This document shows, piece after piece, positions 35,031 to 43,775 of a stretch of 64,000 bases of DNA. A model generated the notes under the pieces. It saw nothing but the letters and a program-made list of their open reading frames with translations. It was not told the DNA's origin and did no database searches. The position numbers were made by a program, and so were the translations under genes. Source of the DNA: Qipengyuania_B sp965214525 (lineage in GTDB: Bacteria; Pseudomonadota; Alphaproteobacteria; Sphingomonadales; Sphingomonadaceae); NCBI GenBank assembly GCA_965214525.1, contig OZ243959.1, forward strand, positions 620,001-684,000, in the 5' to 3' direction. Each line of letters starts with the position of its first letter. Position 1 is the stretch's first letter.

Positions 35031-35657
35031 TCAGCCGACCGGATCGTCCGACTCGCCCGCGTCGTCACGTTCCAGCAGGTCCGCCGGTATCTCGCCGGGT
35101 TCGAGCGTGGGATCGACAGCTTCGGTGAACCCCGCGCCACCTTCCGCAGCCTGCTCGTCCTCGAACATCTGGGCGAGAACATCGACGCCCTGGCTTTGCA
35201 GTTCGGCCTCGTCATCCGAGCGGGCGACGTTGGCCTGGATCGTCACGCTGACTTCGGGGTGCAAATCGATGCGCACATCGTGCATGCCGATTGTCTTGAT
35301 CGGATTGCCCATGATGATGGACTTCTTGTCGACCTCATGACCCTTATCTGCCAACGCCGAGACGATATCGCGGACATTGACCGAGCCGTATAGTTGACCG
35401 GTGTTGGACGATGCGCGCAACAGCACGATCTGCGTGCCGTCGACCTGTTTGCCGGCAGCCTCTGCCTCGCCGCGACGTTCGGCGTTTTCCTGCTCGAGCC
35501 GGTCACGGTTCGCTTCGAACACACGGCGGTTCGCTTCGTTGGCTCGCAAAGCCTTCTTCTGTGGCAGCAGGAAATTGCGCGCATAGCCTTCCTTGACCGA
35601 AACGACATCGCCCATCGCGCCCAGCTTCTCGACACGTTGCAGTAAGATGATATCCAT
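35031..35657 (-). CDS. rplI: 50S ribosomal protein L9 with acidic C-terminal tail
   Basis: bL9 with the N-terminal RNA-binding domain (MDIILLQRVEKLGAMGDVVSVKEGYARNFLLPQKKA), the long connecting helix, and the C-terminal domain ending near residue 150. About 55 further residues are acidic (EDEQAAEGGAGFTEAVDPTLEPGEIP, here abbreviated by position). The ATG with GAGGA upstream was chosen over the GTG five codons earlier. Last gene of the rpsF-rpsR-rplI operon. Confidence 0.96.
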   Translation of the reverse strand: MDIILLQRVEKLGAMGDVVSVKEGYARNFLLPQKKALRANEANRRVFEANRDRLEQENAERRGEAEAAGKQVDGTQIVLLRASSNTGQLYGSVNVRDIVSALADKGHEVDKKSIIMGNPIKTIGMHDVRIDLHPEVSVTIQANVARSDDEAELQSQGVDVLAQMFEDEQAAEGGAGFTEAVDPTLEPGEIPADLLERDDAGESDDPVG

Positions 35658-35668
35658 TTGTCCGGTCC

Positions 35669-35893
35669 TCACTTCACGACGTAGGGCAGCAAGCCAATAT
35701 GGCGCGCGCGCTTGATGGCTTGTGCAAGTTCGCGCTGCTTCTTCGCGCTGACGGCGGTAATGCGGCTCGGCACGATCTTGCCACGCTCGGACATGAAGCC
35801 CTGCAGCAGGCGCACATCCTTGTAATCGATCGTCGGGGCATCCTTGCCGGAAAACGGGCAGGACTTGCGGCGGCGGAAAAACGGGCGGGCCAT
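35669..35893 (-). CDS. rpsR: 30S ribosomal protein S18
   Basis: A 74-residue bS18: FFRRRKSCPFSGKDAPTIDYKDVRLL and the end ARHIGLLPYVVK are standard. The ATG overlaps the rpsF stop by one base (TGATG), so the S6 and S18 partners are made in step. Confidence 0.97.
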   Translation of the reverse strand: MARPFFRRRKSCPFSGKDAPTIDYKDVRLLQGFMSERGKIVPSRITAVSAKKQRELAQAIKRARHIGLLPYVVK

Positions 35894-36258
35894 CAGTCGC
35901 GGTCCTCTCTGTCTGACCGGCGCTTGCGGTCGCGGTCGTTCTTGCGCATCATCACGCTCGGGCCATTCTCGTGTTCGTCCACACGCACGGTCATGTAGCG
36001 GATGACGTCTTCGTTGATGCGGGTCTGTCGTTCCAACTCCTGCACCAAGGCGCCAGGCCCCTCAATGTCCAGCAGCACGAAATGGGCCTTGCGGTTGCGA
36101 TCGATCTTGTAGGCGAGACTCTTCAGTCCCCAGGTTTCGGTCCTGACGACCTTGCCATCGTTCGCTTCGATAATTTCGGTGGCTTGCGTTGCCAATGCAT
36201 CGACCTGGCTTTGCGACAAATCCTGCCGCGCCAGGAAGATATGCTCGTAATGAGCCAT
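35893..36258 (-). CDS. rpsF: 30S ribosomal protein S6
   Basis: A 121-residue bS6 starting MAHYEHIFLARQDLS, with KSLAYKIDRNRKAHFVLLDIEGP and a charged tail rich in Asp/Arg. AAGGAAGT lies upstream of the ATG; the longer frame from 36306 is leader. S6-S18 commonly binds its own mRNA leader in bacteria; I could not confirm that structure here. Confidence 0.96.
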   Translation of the reverse strand: MAHYEHIFLARQDLSQSQVDALATQATEIIEANDGKVVRTETWGLKSLAYKIDRNRKAHFVLLDIEGPGALVQELERQTRINEDVIRYMTVRVDEHENGPSVMMRKNDRDRKRRSDREDRD

Positions 36259-36460
36259 CTTGCAGACTTCCTTAAGTAGCAATGCCGATCGCTGGCTTAT
36301 CCGCACGATTGCGGGGCCCCTCCGGCTTTCTCGGGGTTCGCCGGCAGAGCCGCGAACGCAGCCCAGATAGCGCGAACGCGGCAGAATGCAAGCTCGGCTT
36401 TGGCCTTGCCACGCGTGGGCTGGAGCGGCACTAGGCGTGGCTCAAACGAGGAGGATACAG

Positions 36461-37417
36461 ATGCCCGGCGGATTGGTCGCATTGCTTGACGACGTTGCGG
36501 TCATCGCCCGAACGGCCGCCGCCTCGATCGACGATATTGGTATTGCGGCGGGGCGCGCGGGCACGAAGACCGCCGGCGTAGTCATCGACGATGCGGCGGT
36601 CACACCGTCATACGTGTCCGGCCTCGATCCGTCGCGCGAACTGCCGATTATCTGGAAGATTACGCTCGGCAGCCTGAAGAACAAGCTGCTGATCCTGCTT
36701 CCCGGTGCCTTGATCCTGAGCGAATTCCTGCCGGCGGCAATTATCTTCATCCTGATGCTGGGCGGATCGTATCTGTCCTACGAAGGCGCTGAGAAGGTGC
36801 TGGAGAAGCTGGGCGGCGCCAAGCACGGCAAGACGCTCGAGGACACGATCGACGACCCTGCGAAGTTCGAGAAAGAGCGCGTATCGGGCGCGATCCGAAC
36901 CGACCTCATCCTGTCAGCGGAAATCATGGCGATATCCCTGAACGAAATTGCCGAGCTGGGCAGCAGCATTCTCGTACGCGGCGCGGCGCTCGCCCTGGTG
37001 GGCATTGCGGTCACCGTCGTGGTCTATGGGTCTGTGGCGCTGATCGTGAAGATGGACGATGTCGGGTTGCACCTTGCACGCAAATCGTCGCACGCCGCGC
37101 AAGCCATAGGCCGTTTTCTATTGCGTGCGATGCCGTGGCTGCTGAAGGCGCTGTCCCTGATCGGCACGATCGCCATGCTCTGGGTGGGCGGCGGCATCAT
37201 CCTGCACGGTCTCGCCGAACTGGGCTTTGCCGGGCCGGAACACTGGATCGAAGGTATCGAGCATGGAGTTTCGGAAGTAGCCGGGGCGGCGGGCGGGCTC
37301 TTAGGCTGGCTGACCTTTGCCTCGTTATCCGCTCTTGTCGGACTGATAGTGGGGGCGATCCTGGTAGTTGTTCTGCACAAAGTCCTTAAGATCGGTCACG
37401 GCAAGGAAGCGCATTGA
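36461..37417 (+). CDS. DUF808 (YedI-like) inner membrane protein
   Basis: A 318-residue membrane protein starting MPGGLVALLDDVAVIARTAAASIDD, the hallmark of the DUF808 family, with several hydrophobic segments (LLILLPGALILSEFLPAAIIFILM, a central pair around ALVGIAVTVVVYGSVALIV, two near the C-terminus). The function is unknown. GAGGAGGA precedes the ATG. It converges on the Mpl-like gene with 3 bases between stops. Confidence 0.9.
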   Translation: MPGGLVALLDDVAVIARTAAASIDDIGIAAGRAGTKTAGVVIDDAAVTPSYVSGLDPSRELPIIWKITLGSLKNKLLILLPGALILSEFLPAAIIFILMLGGSYLSYEGAEKVLEKLGGAKHGKTLEDTIDDPAKFEKERVSGAIRTDLILSAEIMAISLNEIAELGSSILVRGAALALVGIAVTVVVYGSVALIVKMDDVGLHLARKSSHAAQAIGRFLLRAMPWLLKALSLIGTIAMLWVGGGIILHGLAELGFAGPEHWIEGIEHGVSEVAGAAGGLLGWLTFASLSALVGLIVGAILVVVLHKVLKIGHGKEAH

Positions 37418-37420
37418 GGA

Positions 37421-38845
37421 TCAGAGCCGGCTGAGTAGTTCCTTTGCAAACTGGCTTAGCGTATCATCGCGCGCTCCCATCACCACGATACGGTCGCCTG
37501 GCCGCGCCAGCATGACCAGGCGATCGGCGACATCCTTTCGATTGGGCACGTATTCGGCATTGCCTCCTGCGTCCTCGATCAGGCGCACGATGCGCTCGCT
37601 ACCCTGGCTGCGATCTGCGGTTCCGCCGAAATAAACCGGGTCGCACATTAGCGTGACATCCTCTCCGTCTAGTTCGCGAGCGAACGTCTCTGCCAATTCC
37701 TCGCCCATTTGCGTTAACGGGCCGAAACCGTGCGGCTGGAAGAAGGCGATGACTCGGCCCGGATGGGCTTTCAGGGTTCGCAGGGTCGCCGCGCATTTTT
37801 CGGGGTTATGGCCAAAATCATCGATGACGGTGACACCGCTGGCAGTGACCCCGGCCAGTTCGAACCTTCGGGCAAGGCCGCCATAGCCTTCCAGCGCGGC
37901 TACTGCCGCTGCAATCGGTACGCCTGCTGCGACGGCCGCGGTAATCGCCGCCAAGGCATTGGACAGATTGTGCCGCCCCGGCACGCGCAGGTTCAGCGTA
38001 TATTCGGCACCATCGCGCCGATCGACGATCGTGGCATACTGTTGTAGCGGCCCGTCAGACACACTATCGGCAGCAATACCGATCTGCGCTTCTGTTTGTG
38101 TGATCCCGAAGGTCAACGCCGATTTAGCTCTGGGCAGCAACGCGAGCGCTTCAGGATCGTCGGCATTCACAACTGCAATCTCGCTCGCGGCCAGGAACGC
38201 GCCGAACAATGCCCGCAATTCGCTCATGCTCTTGTGATCCAGGCTGACGTTGAGCAGCACGGCAATGCGGGGTTGGTAGAGTGCTATCGAACCGTCGCTC
38301 TCGTCGACCTCGCTGATGAACAGGTTCTCTTCGCCAATGACCGCGCTGGCGAACGGACGCTCTTCGCTAACGAAGTTCTTCATCACTGCGCCGTTCATGA
38401 TCGTGGGACGGCGGTCTGTCGCGTGCAAGATCCAGCCAAGCATCCCGGTGACGGTCGACTTGCCGCTGGTTCCGCCAATGGCGACGCTCGTTGATGCCGC
38501 GTTGAATAGCTCCGACAACAACTGCGCGCGGCTGAGCCGGCGACAACCAAGTGCATTCGCGCGCGCAATTTCGGGAACGGTATCTTCGATCGCGGCCGAT
38601 GCGACCAGTACTTGTTCGCTATCGACGATGCCGCTGCCGTCCTGGGGAAAGAGAGTGACCCCCTGCGCTTGCAAGGCCTCGAACTTTTCCGGTGTCCGCC
38701 CGGCATCGAAACTGCGATCGCTACCTGCGACCTTTGCCCCGCGACCGTTTAAGATCTGTGCGAGCGGCAACATGCCGGAGCCGCCAATACCGCAGAAGAA
38801 CCAGCGTTTATTGGCAGATGCGATCATTGCTTCATTTCGAGACAT
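37421..38845 (-). CDS. Mur ligase, probably murein tripeptide ligase Mpl-like
   Basis: A Mur ligase of about 474 aa with the three usual domains: FFCGIGGSGMLPLAQIL (UDP-sugar end), the ATP loop AIGGTSGKSTVTGML, ISEVDESDGSI, and the C-terminal VIDDFGHNPEKCAATL. This matches the MurC/Mpl branch. The murein-synthesis murC would be in the mra cluster, which is not here, and the divergent neighbour is an LD-carboxypeptidase, so recycling of L-Ala-D-Glu-DAP tripeptide onto UDP-MurNAc is likelier. Starts at 38869 (overlapping the neighbour's frame) or 38827 are possible. Confidence 0.8.
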   Translation of the reverse strand: MSRNEAMIASANKRWFFCGIGGSGMLPLAQILNGRGAKVAGSDRSFDAGRTPEKFEALQAQGVTLFPQDGSGIVDSEQVLVASAAIEDTVPEIARANALGCRRLSRAQLLSELFNAASTSVAIGGTSGKSTVTGMLGWILHATDRRPTIMNGAVMKNFVSEERPFASAVIGEENLFISEVDESDGSIALYQPRIAVLLNVSLDHKSMSELRALFGAFLAASEIAVVNADDPEALALLPRAKSALTFGITQTEAQIGIAADSVSDGPLQQYATIVDRRDGAEYTLNLRVPGRHNLSNALAAITAAVAAGVPIAAAVAALEGYGGLARRFELAGVTASGVTVIDDFGHNPEKCAATLRTLKAHPGRVIAFFQPHGFGPLTQMGEELAETFARELDGEDVTLMCDPVYFGGTADRSQGSERIVRLIEDAGGNAEYVPNRKDVADRLVMLARPGDRIVVMGARDDTLSQFAKELLSRL

Positions 38846-38896
38846 GCCGCGCGGTATGCAGTTGTGCATCCGAAAACAAGCGGGCTAAGTGAAACG

Positions 38897-39706
38897 ATGA
38901 CCATACGCATCGCGATTTGCGCTCCGGGTAAACGCCTCGAGCGTGACCTGGCCGACGAGGTGGCTGATCTGGCCGCGCTTAACGACGATATCACCCTGAC
39001 GTTTCACCGGCAGTGTTTCGCCCGGCATGGGCACTTTGCCGGTGACGATGCGACCCGGCTCGAAGCTTTGCTGGAATGCGCGAACGATACGGCGTTTGAT
39101 GCGGTCTGGTTCGCCCATGGGGGCTACGGGACGAACCGCATAGCGGCGGACGCTTTGCGGCGGTTTGATGCGGCGGCAAGAACGAAGACGTATCTGGGTT
39201 ATTCCGACACTGGATACCTCCTGGCAGGCTTGTACCGACAGCGGATCGGGCGGCCGGTTCACGGGCCGATGGTAGCCGACGTGCGGCGCGATCTGGGCGA
39301 CGTGGCGGTCCGCCGGGTATTCGATTTCTTCCGCGGCAGTAAGGACGGATTGGAAGCGACACTGGGCGAACGCCCAACGGTCGCATTCAACTTGATGACC
39401 TTGGCGATGCTGGTCGGTACGGAATTCATGCCCGATCTTACGGGTCACGTGGTGATGGTAGAGGAAGTTTCCGAACACCTATACGCGATCGATCGGTTGT
39501 TCTTTCATGTGACCCAGCATTTGCAGGGGGTGGCCGGATTGCAGCTTGGACGGATTGCCGAAGTGCCAGAGAACGACCGCCCGTTCGGTGCGAGCGAAGA
39601 GGACATCGTGCGCTATTGGTGCGAAAAGACCGGCATCCCCTATCTCGGCTTTGCCGATATCGGGCATGACGGGGCCAACAAGATCGTTCCTTTCGGTTTA
39701 CCCTAG
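38897..39706 (+). CDS. LD-carboxypeptidase (S66 family)
   Basis: Removes the terminal D-Ala from murein tetrapeptides, giving tripeptides for recycling. 269 aa; the S66 triad is visible as Ser in YLGYSDTGYL, Glu in VVMVEEVSEHLYAIDR and His in FADIGHDGANK. The short start MTIRIAICAPGKRL was chosen. It diverges from the Mpl-like ligase, whose substrate is its product; the two share a control region of about 50 bases. Confidence 0.9.
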   Translation: MTIRIAICAPGKRLERDLADEVADLAALNDDITLTFHRQCFARHGHFAGDDATRLEALLECANDTAFDAVWFAHGGYGTNRIAADALRRFDAAARTKTYLGYSDTGYLLAGLYRQRIGRPVHGPMVADVRRDLGDVAVRRVFDFFRGSKDGLEATLGERPTVAFNLMTLAMLVGTEFMPDLTGHVVMVEEVSEHLYAIDRLFFHVTQHLQGVAGLQLGRIAEVPENDRPFGASEEDIVRYWCEKTGIPYLGFADIGHDGANKIVPFGLP

Positions 39707-39764
39707 TCCAAAGGTTGCAGCGAACTTGCCGAGCGCATAGGCGAAGACGCCAAAGGAGAGCATC

Positions 39765-40700
39765 ATGCGCGCGTTCGTATTTCCGGGGCAGGGAAGCCAG
39801 GCAATCGGCATGGGGACGATGCTGGCCGCAGCAAGCATGGCCGCCCGTGAGGTCTTTCAGGAAGTGGACGATGCGCTGGGACAGAACCTGTTTCGCATCA
39901 TGCGCGAAGGACCGGCTGACGAACTGACGCTGACCGCCAACGCGCAGCCCGCGATCATGGCCAACGCCATTGCCACGGTGCGTGTAATGAAGCGGGATTT
40001 TGGCCTGGACCTCGCGGAGCTTGGACAATGCGTCGCTGGCCATTCGCTGGGGGAATACACGGCTTTGTGTGCGGTTGGCGCCTTCAGCCTGGCGGATACC
40101 GCGCGCCTGTTGCGCGTGCGCGGTGCGGCGATGCAGGAGGCGGTACCGGTGGGGGTTGGCGGCATGGCGGCGCTGCTTGGGGCCGATCTCGACCGGGCGC
40201 AGGCGCTGTGCGATTCGTCGGCTGACGGACAGGTTTGCGCGATCGCCAACGACAACGACCCCTCGCAAGTCGTAATCTCCGGCCATTCCGAAGCGATCGA
40301 ACGCGCGATCGCACAGGTCAGGGATCATGATATCAAGCGCGGTGTGAGGCTGCCGGTATCCGCGCCGTTTCACTGTCCGCTCATGAAGCCGGCCGCGCTA
40401 CGCATGGCCGATGCTCTGGACGAGACCATGCCCGGCCCCATGGCGCTGCCGATCTACGCCAATGTCACGGCGGATCGTGTTGCTGAACCCGATCAGGAGC
40501 GAACCCTGCTGGTCGAACAGGTGACAAGCCGCGTGCGCTGGCGAGAAAGCGTCCTTGCAATGCACGCTGCCGGGATCGAGCATTTTATCGAGATTGGCGG
40601 GAAGGTTCTTGGACCGATGATCGCACGGACCATCACGGAAGCGCAGATCAACAGCCTCGTCAGTATGGACGATCTGGAAGGCATGGCCACGCAGCGATGA
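39765..40700 (+). CDS. fabD: Malonyl-CoA:ACP transacylase
   Basis: Loads malonate onto ACP for fatty acid synthesis. 311 aa; FVFPGQGSQAIGMG at the N-terminus, the catalytic Ser in GHSLGEYTAL, an Arg in LRVRGAAMQEAVP, and the His in SAPFHCPLM. AGGAG precedes the ATG. It leads into a 24-codon ORF and fabG. Confidence 0.96.
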   Translation: MRAFVFPGQGSQAIGMGTMLAAASMAAREVFQEVDDALGQNLFRIMREGPADELTLTANAQPAIMANAIATVRVMKRDFGLDLAELGQCVAGHSLGEYTALCAVGAFSLADTARLLRVRGAAMQEAVPVGVGGMAALLGADLDRAQALCDSSADGQVCAIANDNDPSQVVISGHSEAIERAIAQVRDHDIKRGVRLPVSAPFHCPLMKPAALRMADALDETMPGPMALPIYANVTADRVAEPDQERTLLVEQVTSRVRWRESVLAMHAAGIEHFIEIGGKVLGPMIARTITEAQINSLVSMDDLEGMATQR

Positions 40701-40714
40701 GGAGGTATCGAGTT

Positions 40715-40789
40715 ATGGACAATGAGCGGGTGCAGGCAGTCATCGGTGGGGTTGTTGCAGTGATTGTCACGTACACGGAGAATCGTTGA
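40715..40789 (+). CDS. 24-residue ORF between fabD and fabG
   Basis: A short open frame, MDNERVQ...TYTENR, with a hydrophobic Gly/Val-rich core (AVIGGVVAVIVTY). It has a strong ribosome site (GAGGAGG, nine bases upstream) and its TGA overlaps the fabG ATG (TGATG). The fabG ribosome site (GGAG) lies inside it. It may be a membrane micropeptide or a leader that couples fabG translation to fabD. I recognise no homologue, and expression is inferred from the start and stop signals alone. Confidence 0.5.
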   Translation: MDNERVQAVIGGVVAVIVTYTENR

Positions 40790-41541
40790 TGTTCTCCCTT
40801 CAGGGAATGACCGCCTTGGTAACCGGTGCGAGCGGCGGGATTGGGTCCGCCATCGCCAATGCCCTGGCCCGCCAGGGTGCCCGTTTGGCGTTATCGGGTT
40901 CCAATGGTGGCAAGCTACGGGCTTTCCGAGAGCAGTTGCACGACGAAGTCGGCGGCGAACATGTCGAGGTGACCTGCGATCTTTCCGATCCCGATCAAGT
41001 CGAGGAACTGGTGCCAGCTGCGATTGCCGCGATGGGACGGCTCGACATTCTCGTGAACAATGCCGGGATCACCCGCGATAATCTAGCAATGCGTATGAAG
41101 GACGAGGACTGGGAGGAAGTAATTCGCATCAACCTGACTTCTGCATTCCAGCTTATGCGCGCCGCCGTTCGACCGATGATGAAGGCTCGTTTCGGACGGA
41201 TCGTCAATGTCACCAGCGTGGTGGGCCATACCGGCAATCCGGGTCAGATGAACTACACTGCTGCCAAGGCCGGGCTGACCGGGATGAGCAAGAGCCTGGC
41301 GCAGGAACTGGCAACCCGGGCCATTACCGTCAATTGCGTGGCCCCCGGCTTCATTCGTTCGGCAATGACGGAGCAATTGGACGACAAGCAGCGCCAAGCG
41401 ATCGATGCGCGCATTCCGATGGGGCGGATGGGCGAGGGCCACGAGATCGGCGCGGCGGTCGCCTACCTGGCAAGCAAGGAAGCAAGCTACATGACCGGAC
41501 AAACACTACACGTCAACGGCGGCATGGTCATGCCGGGTTGA
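40789..41541 (+). CDS. fabG: 3-oxoacyl-ACP reductase
   Basis: NADPH-dependent reductase of fatty acid elongation. 250 aa SDR: ALVTGASGGIGSAIANAL, the NNAGITRDNLAMRMKDEDW segment typical of FabG, catalytic Ser in NVTSVVGHTGNPGQ and Tyr/Lys in MNYTAAKAG, and the C-terminal GQTLHVNGGMVM. The ATG overlaps the stop of the small ORF. The 175 bases after it, up to dnaN, hold no gene I can see. Confidence 0.96.
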   Translation: MFSLQGMTALVTGASGGIGSAIANALARQGARLALSGSNGGKLRAFREQLHDEVGGEHVEVTCDLSDPDQVEELVPAAIAAMGRLDILVNNAGITRDNLAMRMKDEDWEEVIRINLTSAFQLMRAAVRPMMKARFGRIVNVTSVVGHTGNPGQMNYTAAKAGLTGMSKSLAQELATRAITVNCVAPGFIRSAMTEQLDDKQRQAIDARIPMGRMGEGHEIGAAVAYLASKEASYMTGQTLHVNGGMVMPG

Positions 41542-41716
41542 AGAGCTTGGTACAATTATCCCCAAGGAATACAGGCAACAGCCATTGCGGCCTTGCCGGG
41601 TCTGCCTCCTGCGGTAAGGGTAGCGCTTCAAACCGGCGCAAAGGCAGGGCGAATCCGTTCGGTTACCCGCCCGCCTGTGCCGGATCGATGTTAGGAGCGA
41701 AGAGGCCCATCACGCT

Positions 41717-42844
41717 ATGAAAGCCACCATCGAACGTGCGAACCTGTTGCGCTGCCTCTCCCATGTCCAATCCGTTGTCGAGCGACGCAACACCATCCCA
41801 ATCCTCTCCAATGTTCTGATCGATGCGTCATCCGATGGCGCTTTGAAGGTGATGGCGACCGACCTCGATCTGCAGGTCGTAGAGAACATGCAGGCGGCCA
41901 GTGTCGAAACGCCCGGCGCGATCACCGTCTCGGCGCACCTGTTGTTCGACATCGCCCGCAAATTGCCCGATGGCAGCCAGGTGAGCCTGGAGACGGCGGA
42001 TAACCGCATGACGGTGAAGGCCGGACGCAGCCGGTTCCAGCTGCCGACCTTGCCGCGGGACGATTTTCCCACTATCGCCGAGGGCGATCTGCCGACCTCG
42101 TTCACCTTGCCCGCGAAGGCGCTGGCCGAACTTATCGATCGCACCCGATTTGCGATATCGACTGAAGAGACACGGTATTACCTGAACGGGATCTTCCTGC
42201 ATGTTTCGGACGAGGACAGGCCGTTGCTGCGCGCAGCGGCGACCGATGGGCACAGGCTTGCACGTTTTACACTGGATCGGCCGGATGGGGCCGAAGGAAT
42301 GCCGGACGTCATCGTACCGCGCAAGGCGGTGGTCGAATTGCGCAAACTACTCGAGGAAGCGCAGGACGAGGACGTACGCGTTGACCTTTCGCCCAGCAAG
42401 ATCCGCTTTGGCGTGGGGGGCGATGGTGGCGTGGTGCTTACCTCCAAGCTGATCGACGGAACGTTCCCCGACTATACCCGCGTAATTCCGACAGGTAACG
42501 ACAAGCTGCTCAAGCTCGATCCGAAAAGCTTTTATCAGGCGGTCGACCGGGTCGCGACCATCGCGTCGGAAAAGACCCGCGCCGTCAAGATGGGACTGGA
42601 AAACGACAAGGTTACGCTCTCGGTCACATCACCTGATAACGGCACCGCGGCCGAAGAGCTGGCGGCGCAATATGGTTCGGACGGGTTCGAGATCGGCTTC
42701 AACGCGAACTATCTGAAGGATATCTTGAGCCAGATGGATGGCGACACGGTAGAGGTGCATCTGGCCGACGCCGGTGCGCCGACGTTGATCCGCAAGGATG
42801 GGAAAAGCGCTGCGCTGTACGTACTGATGCCGATGAGGGTATAG
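41717..42844 (+). CDS. dnaN: DNA polymerase III beta subunit (sliding clamp)
   Basis: Ring-shaped processivity factor. 375 aa in three clamp domains; MKATIERANLLRCLSHVQSVVERRNTIPILSNVLI at the N-terminus, RTRFAISTEETRYYLNGIFLH in domain two, and the C-terminal end LYVLMPMRV. dnaA and recF are not adjacent: fabG lies upstream and a restriction gene downstream. Confidence 0.97.
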   Translation: MKATIERANLLRCLSHVQSVVERRNTIPILSNVLIDASSDGALKVMATDLDLQVVENMQAASVETPGAITVSAHLLFDIARKLPDGSQVSLETADNRMTVKAGRSRFQLPTLPRDDFPTIAEGDLPTSFTLPAKALAELIDRTRFAISTEETRYYLNGIFLHVSDEDRPLLRAAATDGHRLARFTLDRPDGAEGMPDVIVPRKAVVELRKLLEEAQDEDVRVDLSPSKIRFGVGGDGGVVLTSKLIDGTFPDYTRVIPTGNDKLLKLDPKSFYQAVDRVATIASEKTRAVKMGLENDKVTLSVTSPDNGTAAEELAAQYGSDGFEIGFNANYLKDILSQMDGDTVEVHLADAGAPTLIRKDGKSAALYVLMPMRV

Positions 42845-42857
42845 GCGTTTCGAACCA

Positions 42858-43775
42858 GTGACTGCTCCGAAGGTTATCCCTGACTTTCAATCACTCATGT
42901 TGCCGGTTCTCGAAGATGCGGCGAACGGTGAGGTAAGGATAGGCGCTACTGTAGAACGCCTTGCTGATCGTTTTCAGCTTACTTCGGAACAGCGGGCTGA
43001 TCTTCTTCCCTCGAAGAGACAGACAACCTTCGCGAACAGGGTTCATTGGGCGAAAAGTTACCTGGGTAAGGCGGGCCTCGTTGAACTAACCAAGCGTGCT
43101 CATTTTCGAATCACACGTGAAGGTTTGGTTGTGCTGGAGAACCCCCCGGCAAAAATTGATATTGCTTTCCTTCGTAGGTTCCCTGGCTTCGAAGTTTTCC
43201 GTTCTTCAGGCAACGAGGCATCTGCCCCACAGGAAATTGGACATGTTAGCGAGTTGACACCGGACGAGCGTATGCGCCGTGCTCGTGACCAGATCGAGGC
43301 AGACCTGGCGCAAGACATCCTCAAGAAACTTGCATCCGGATCGCCGGAGTTTTTCGAGCGGGTCGTCGTGAAACTGCTGACGGGCATGGGGTATGGTGGC
43401 TCCGTTAGCGATGCAGGACGTGCTCTTGGTCGATCGGGCGATGGCGGGGTTGATGGTGTTATTGATGAAGTTGCCTTGGGCCTGGAACGGATCTATGTTC
43501 AAGCGAAGCGCTATAAAGACGGCAATGCAGTTGGCCCGGGTGCGATACGAGATTTCTTTGGCGCATTAGATCAATTCAAAGCCAACAAGGGTCTCTTTGT
43601 CACGACATCTTCGTTCTCAAGCAGTGCGACCAAGACGGCAGAAGGGTTGAGCAAACGGATTGTCCTGATCGACGGCTCGATGTTGGCGAACCTCATGATA
43701 CGATACGAAGTGGGATGCAGGATAGAAGAGCAGTTGGCTATCAAGAAGATCGACGAGGACTTTTTCGACTTCTAG
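42858..43775 (+). CDS. Mrr-type restriction endonuclease
   Basis: A 305-residue protein. The N-terminal 95 residues form a winged-helix DNA-recognition domain (TFANRVHWAKSYLGKAGLVELTKRAHFRITREG). The C-terminal part is a PD-(D/E)xK nuclease core with GYGGSVSDAG...GDGGVDGVIDE (catalytic Asp) and the YVQAKRYK motif (Gln-x-Lys). Mrr enzymes cut methylated DNA of foreign origin. It starts at a GTG, 14 bases after dnaN, and no methylase accompanies it. Its bases look distinctly lower in GC than the neighbours, a sign of transfer. The stop overlaps the next gene by 4 bases tail to tail. Confidence 0.9.
   Translation: MTAPKVIPDFQSLMLPVLEDAANGEVRIGATVERLADRFQLTSEQRADLLPSKRQTTFANRVHWAKSYLGKAGLVELTKRAHFRITREGLVVLENPPAKIDIAFLRRFPGFEVFRSSGNEASAPQEIGHVSELTPDERMRRARDQIEADLAQDILKKLASGSPEFFERVVVKLLTGMGYGGSVSDAGRALGRSGDGGVDGVIDEVALGLERIYVQAKRYKDGNAVGPGAIRDFFGALDQFKANKGLFVTTSSFSSSATKTAEGLSKRIVLIDGSMLANLMIRYEVGCRIEEQLAIKKIDEDFFDF

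Noticed and set aside
36259..36400. An S6-S18 binding leader ahead of rpsF
   Set aside because: The region has GC-rich pairing potential, but I could not identify the conserved CCG-bulge structure by eye.
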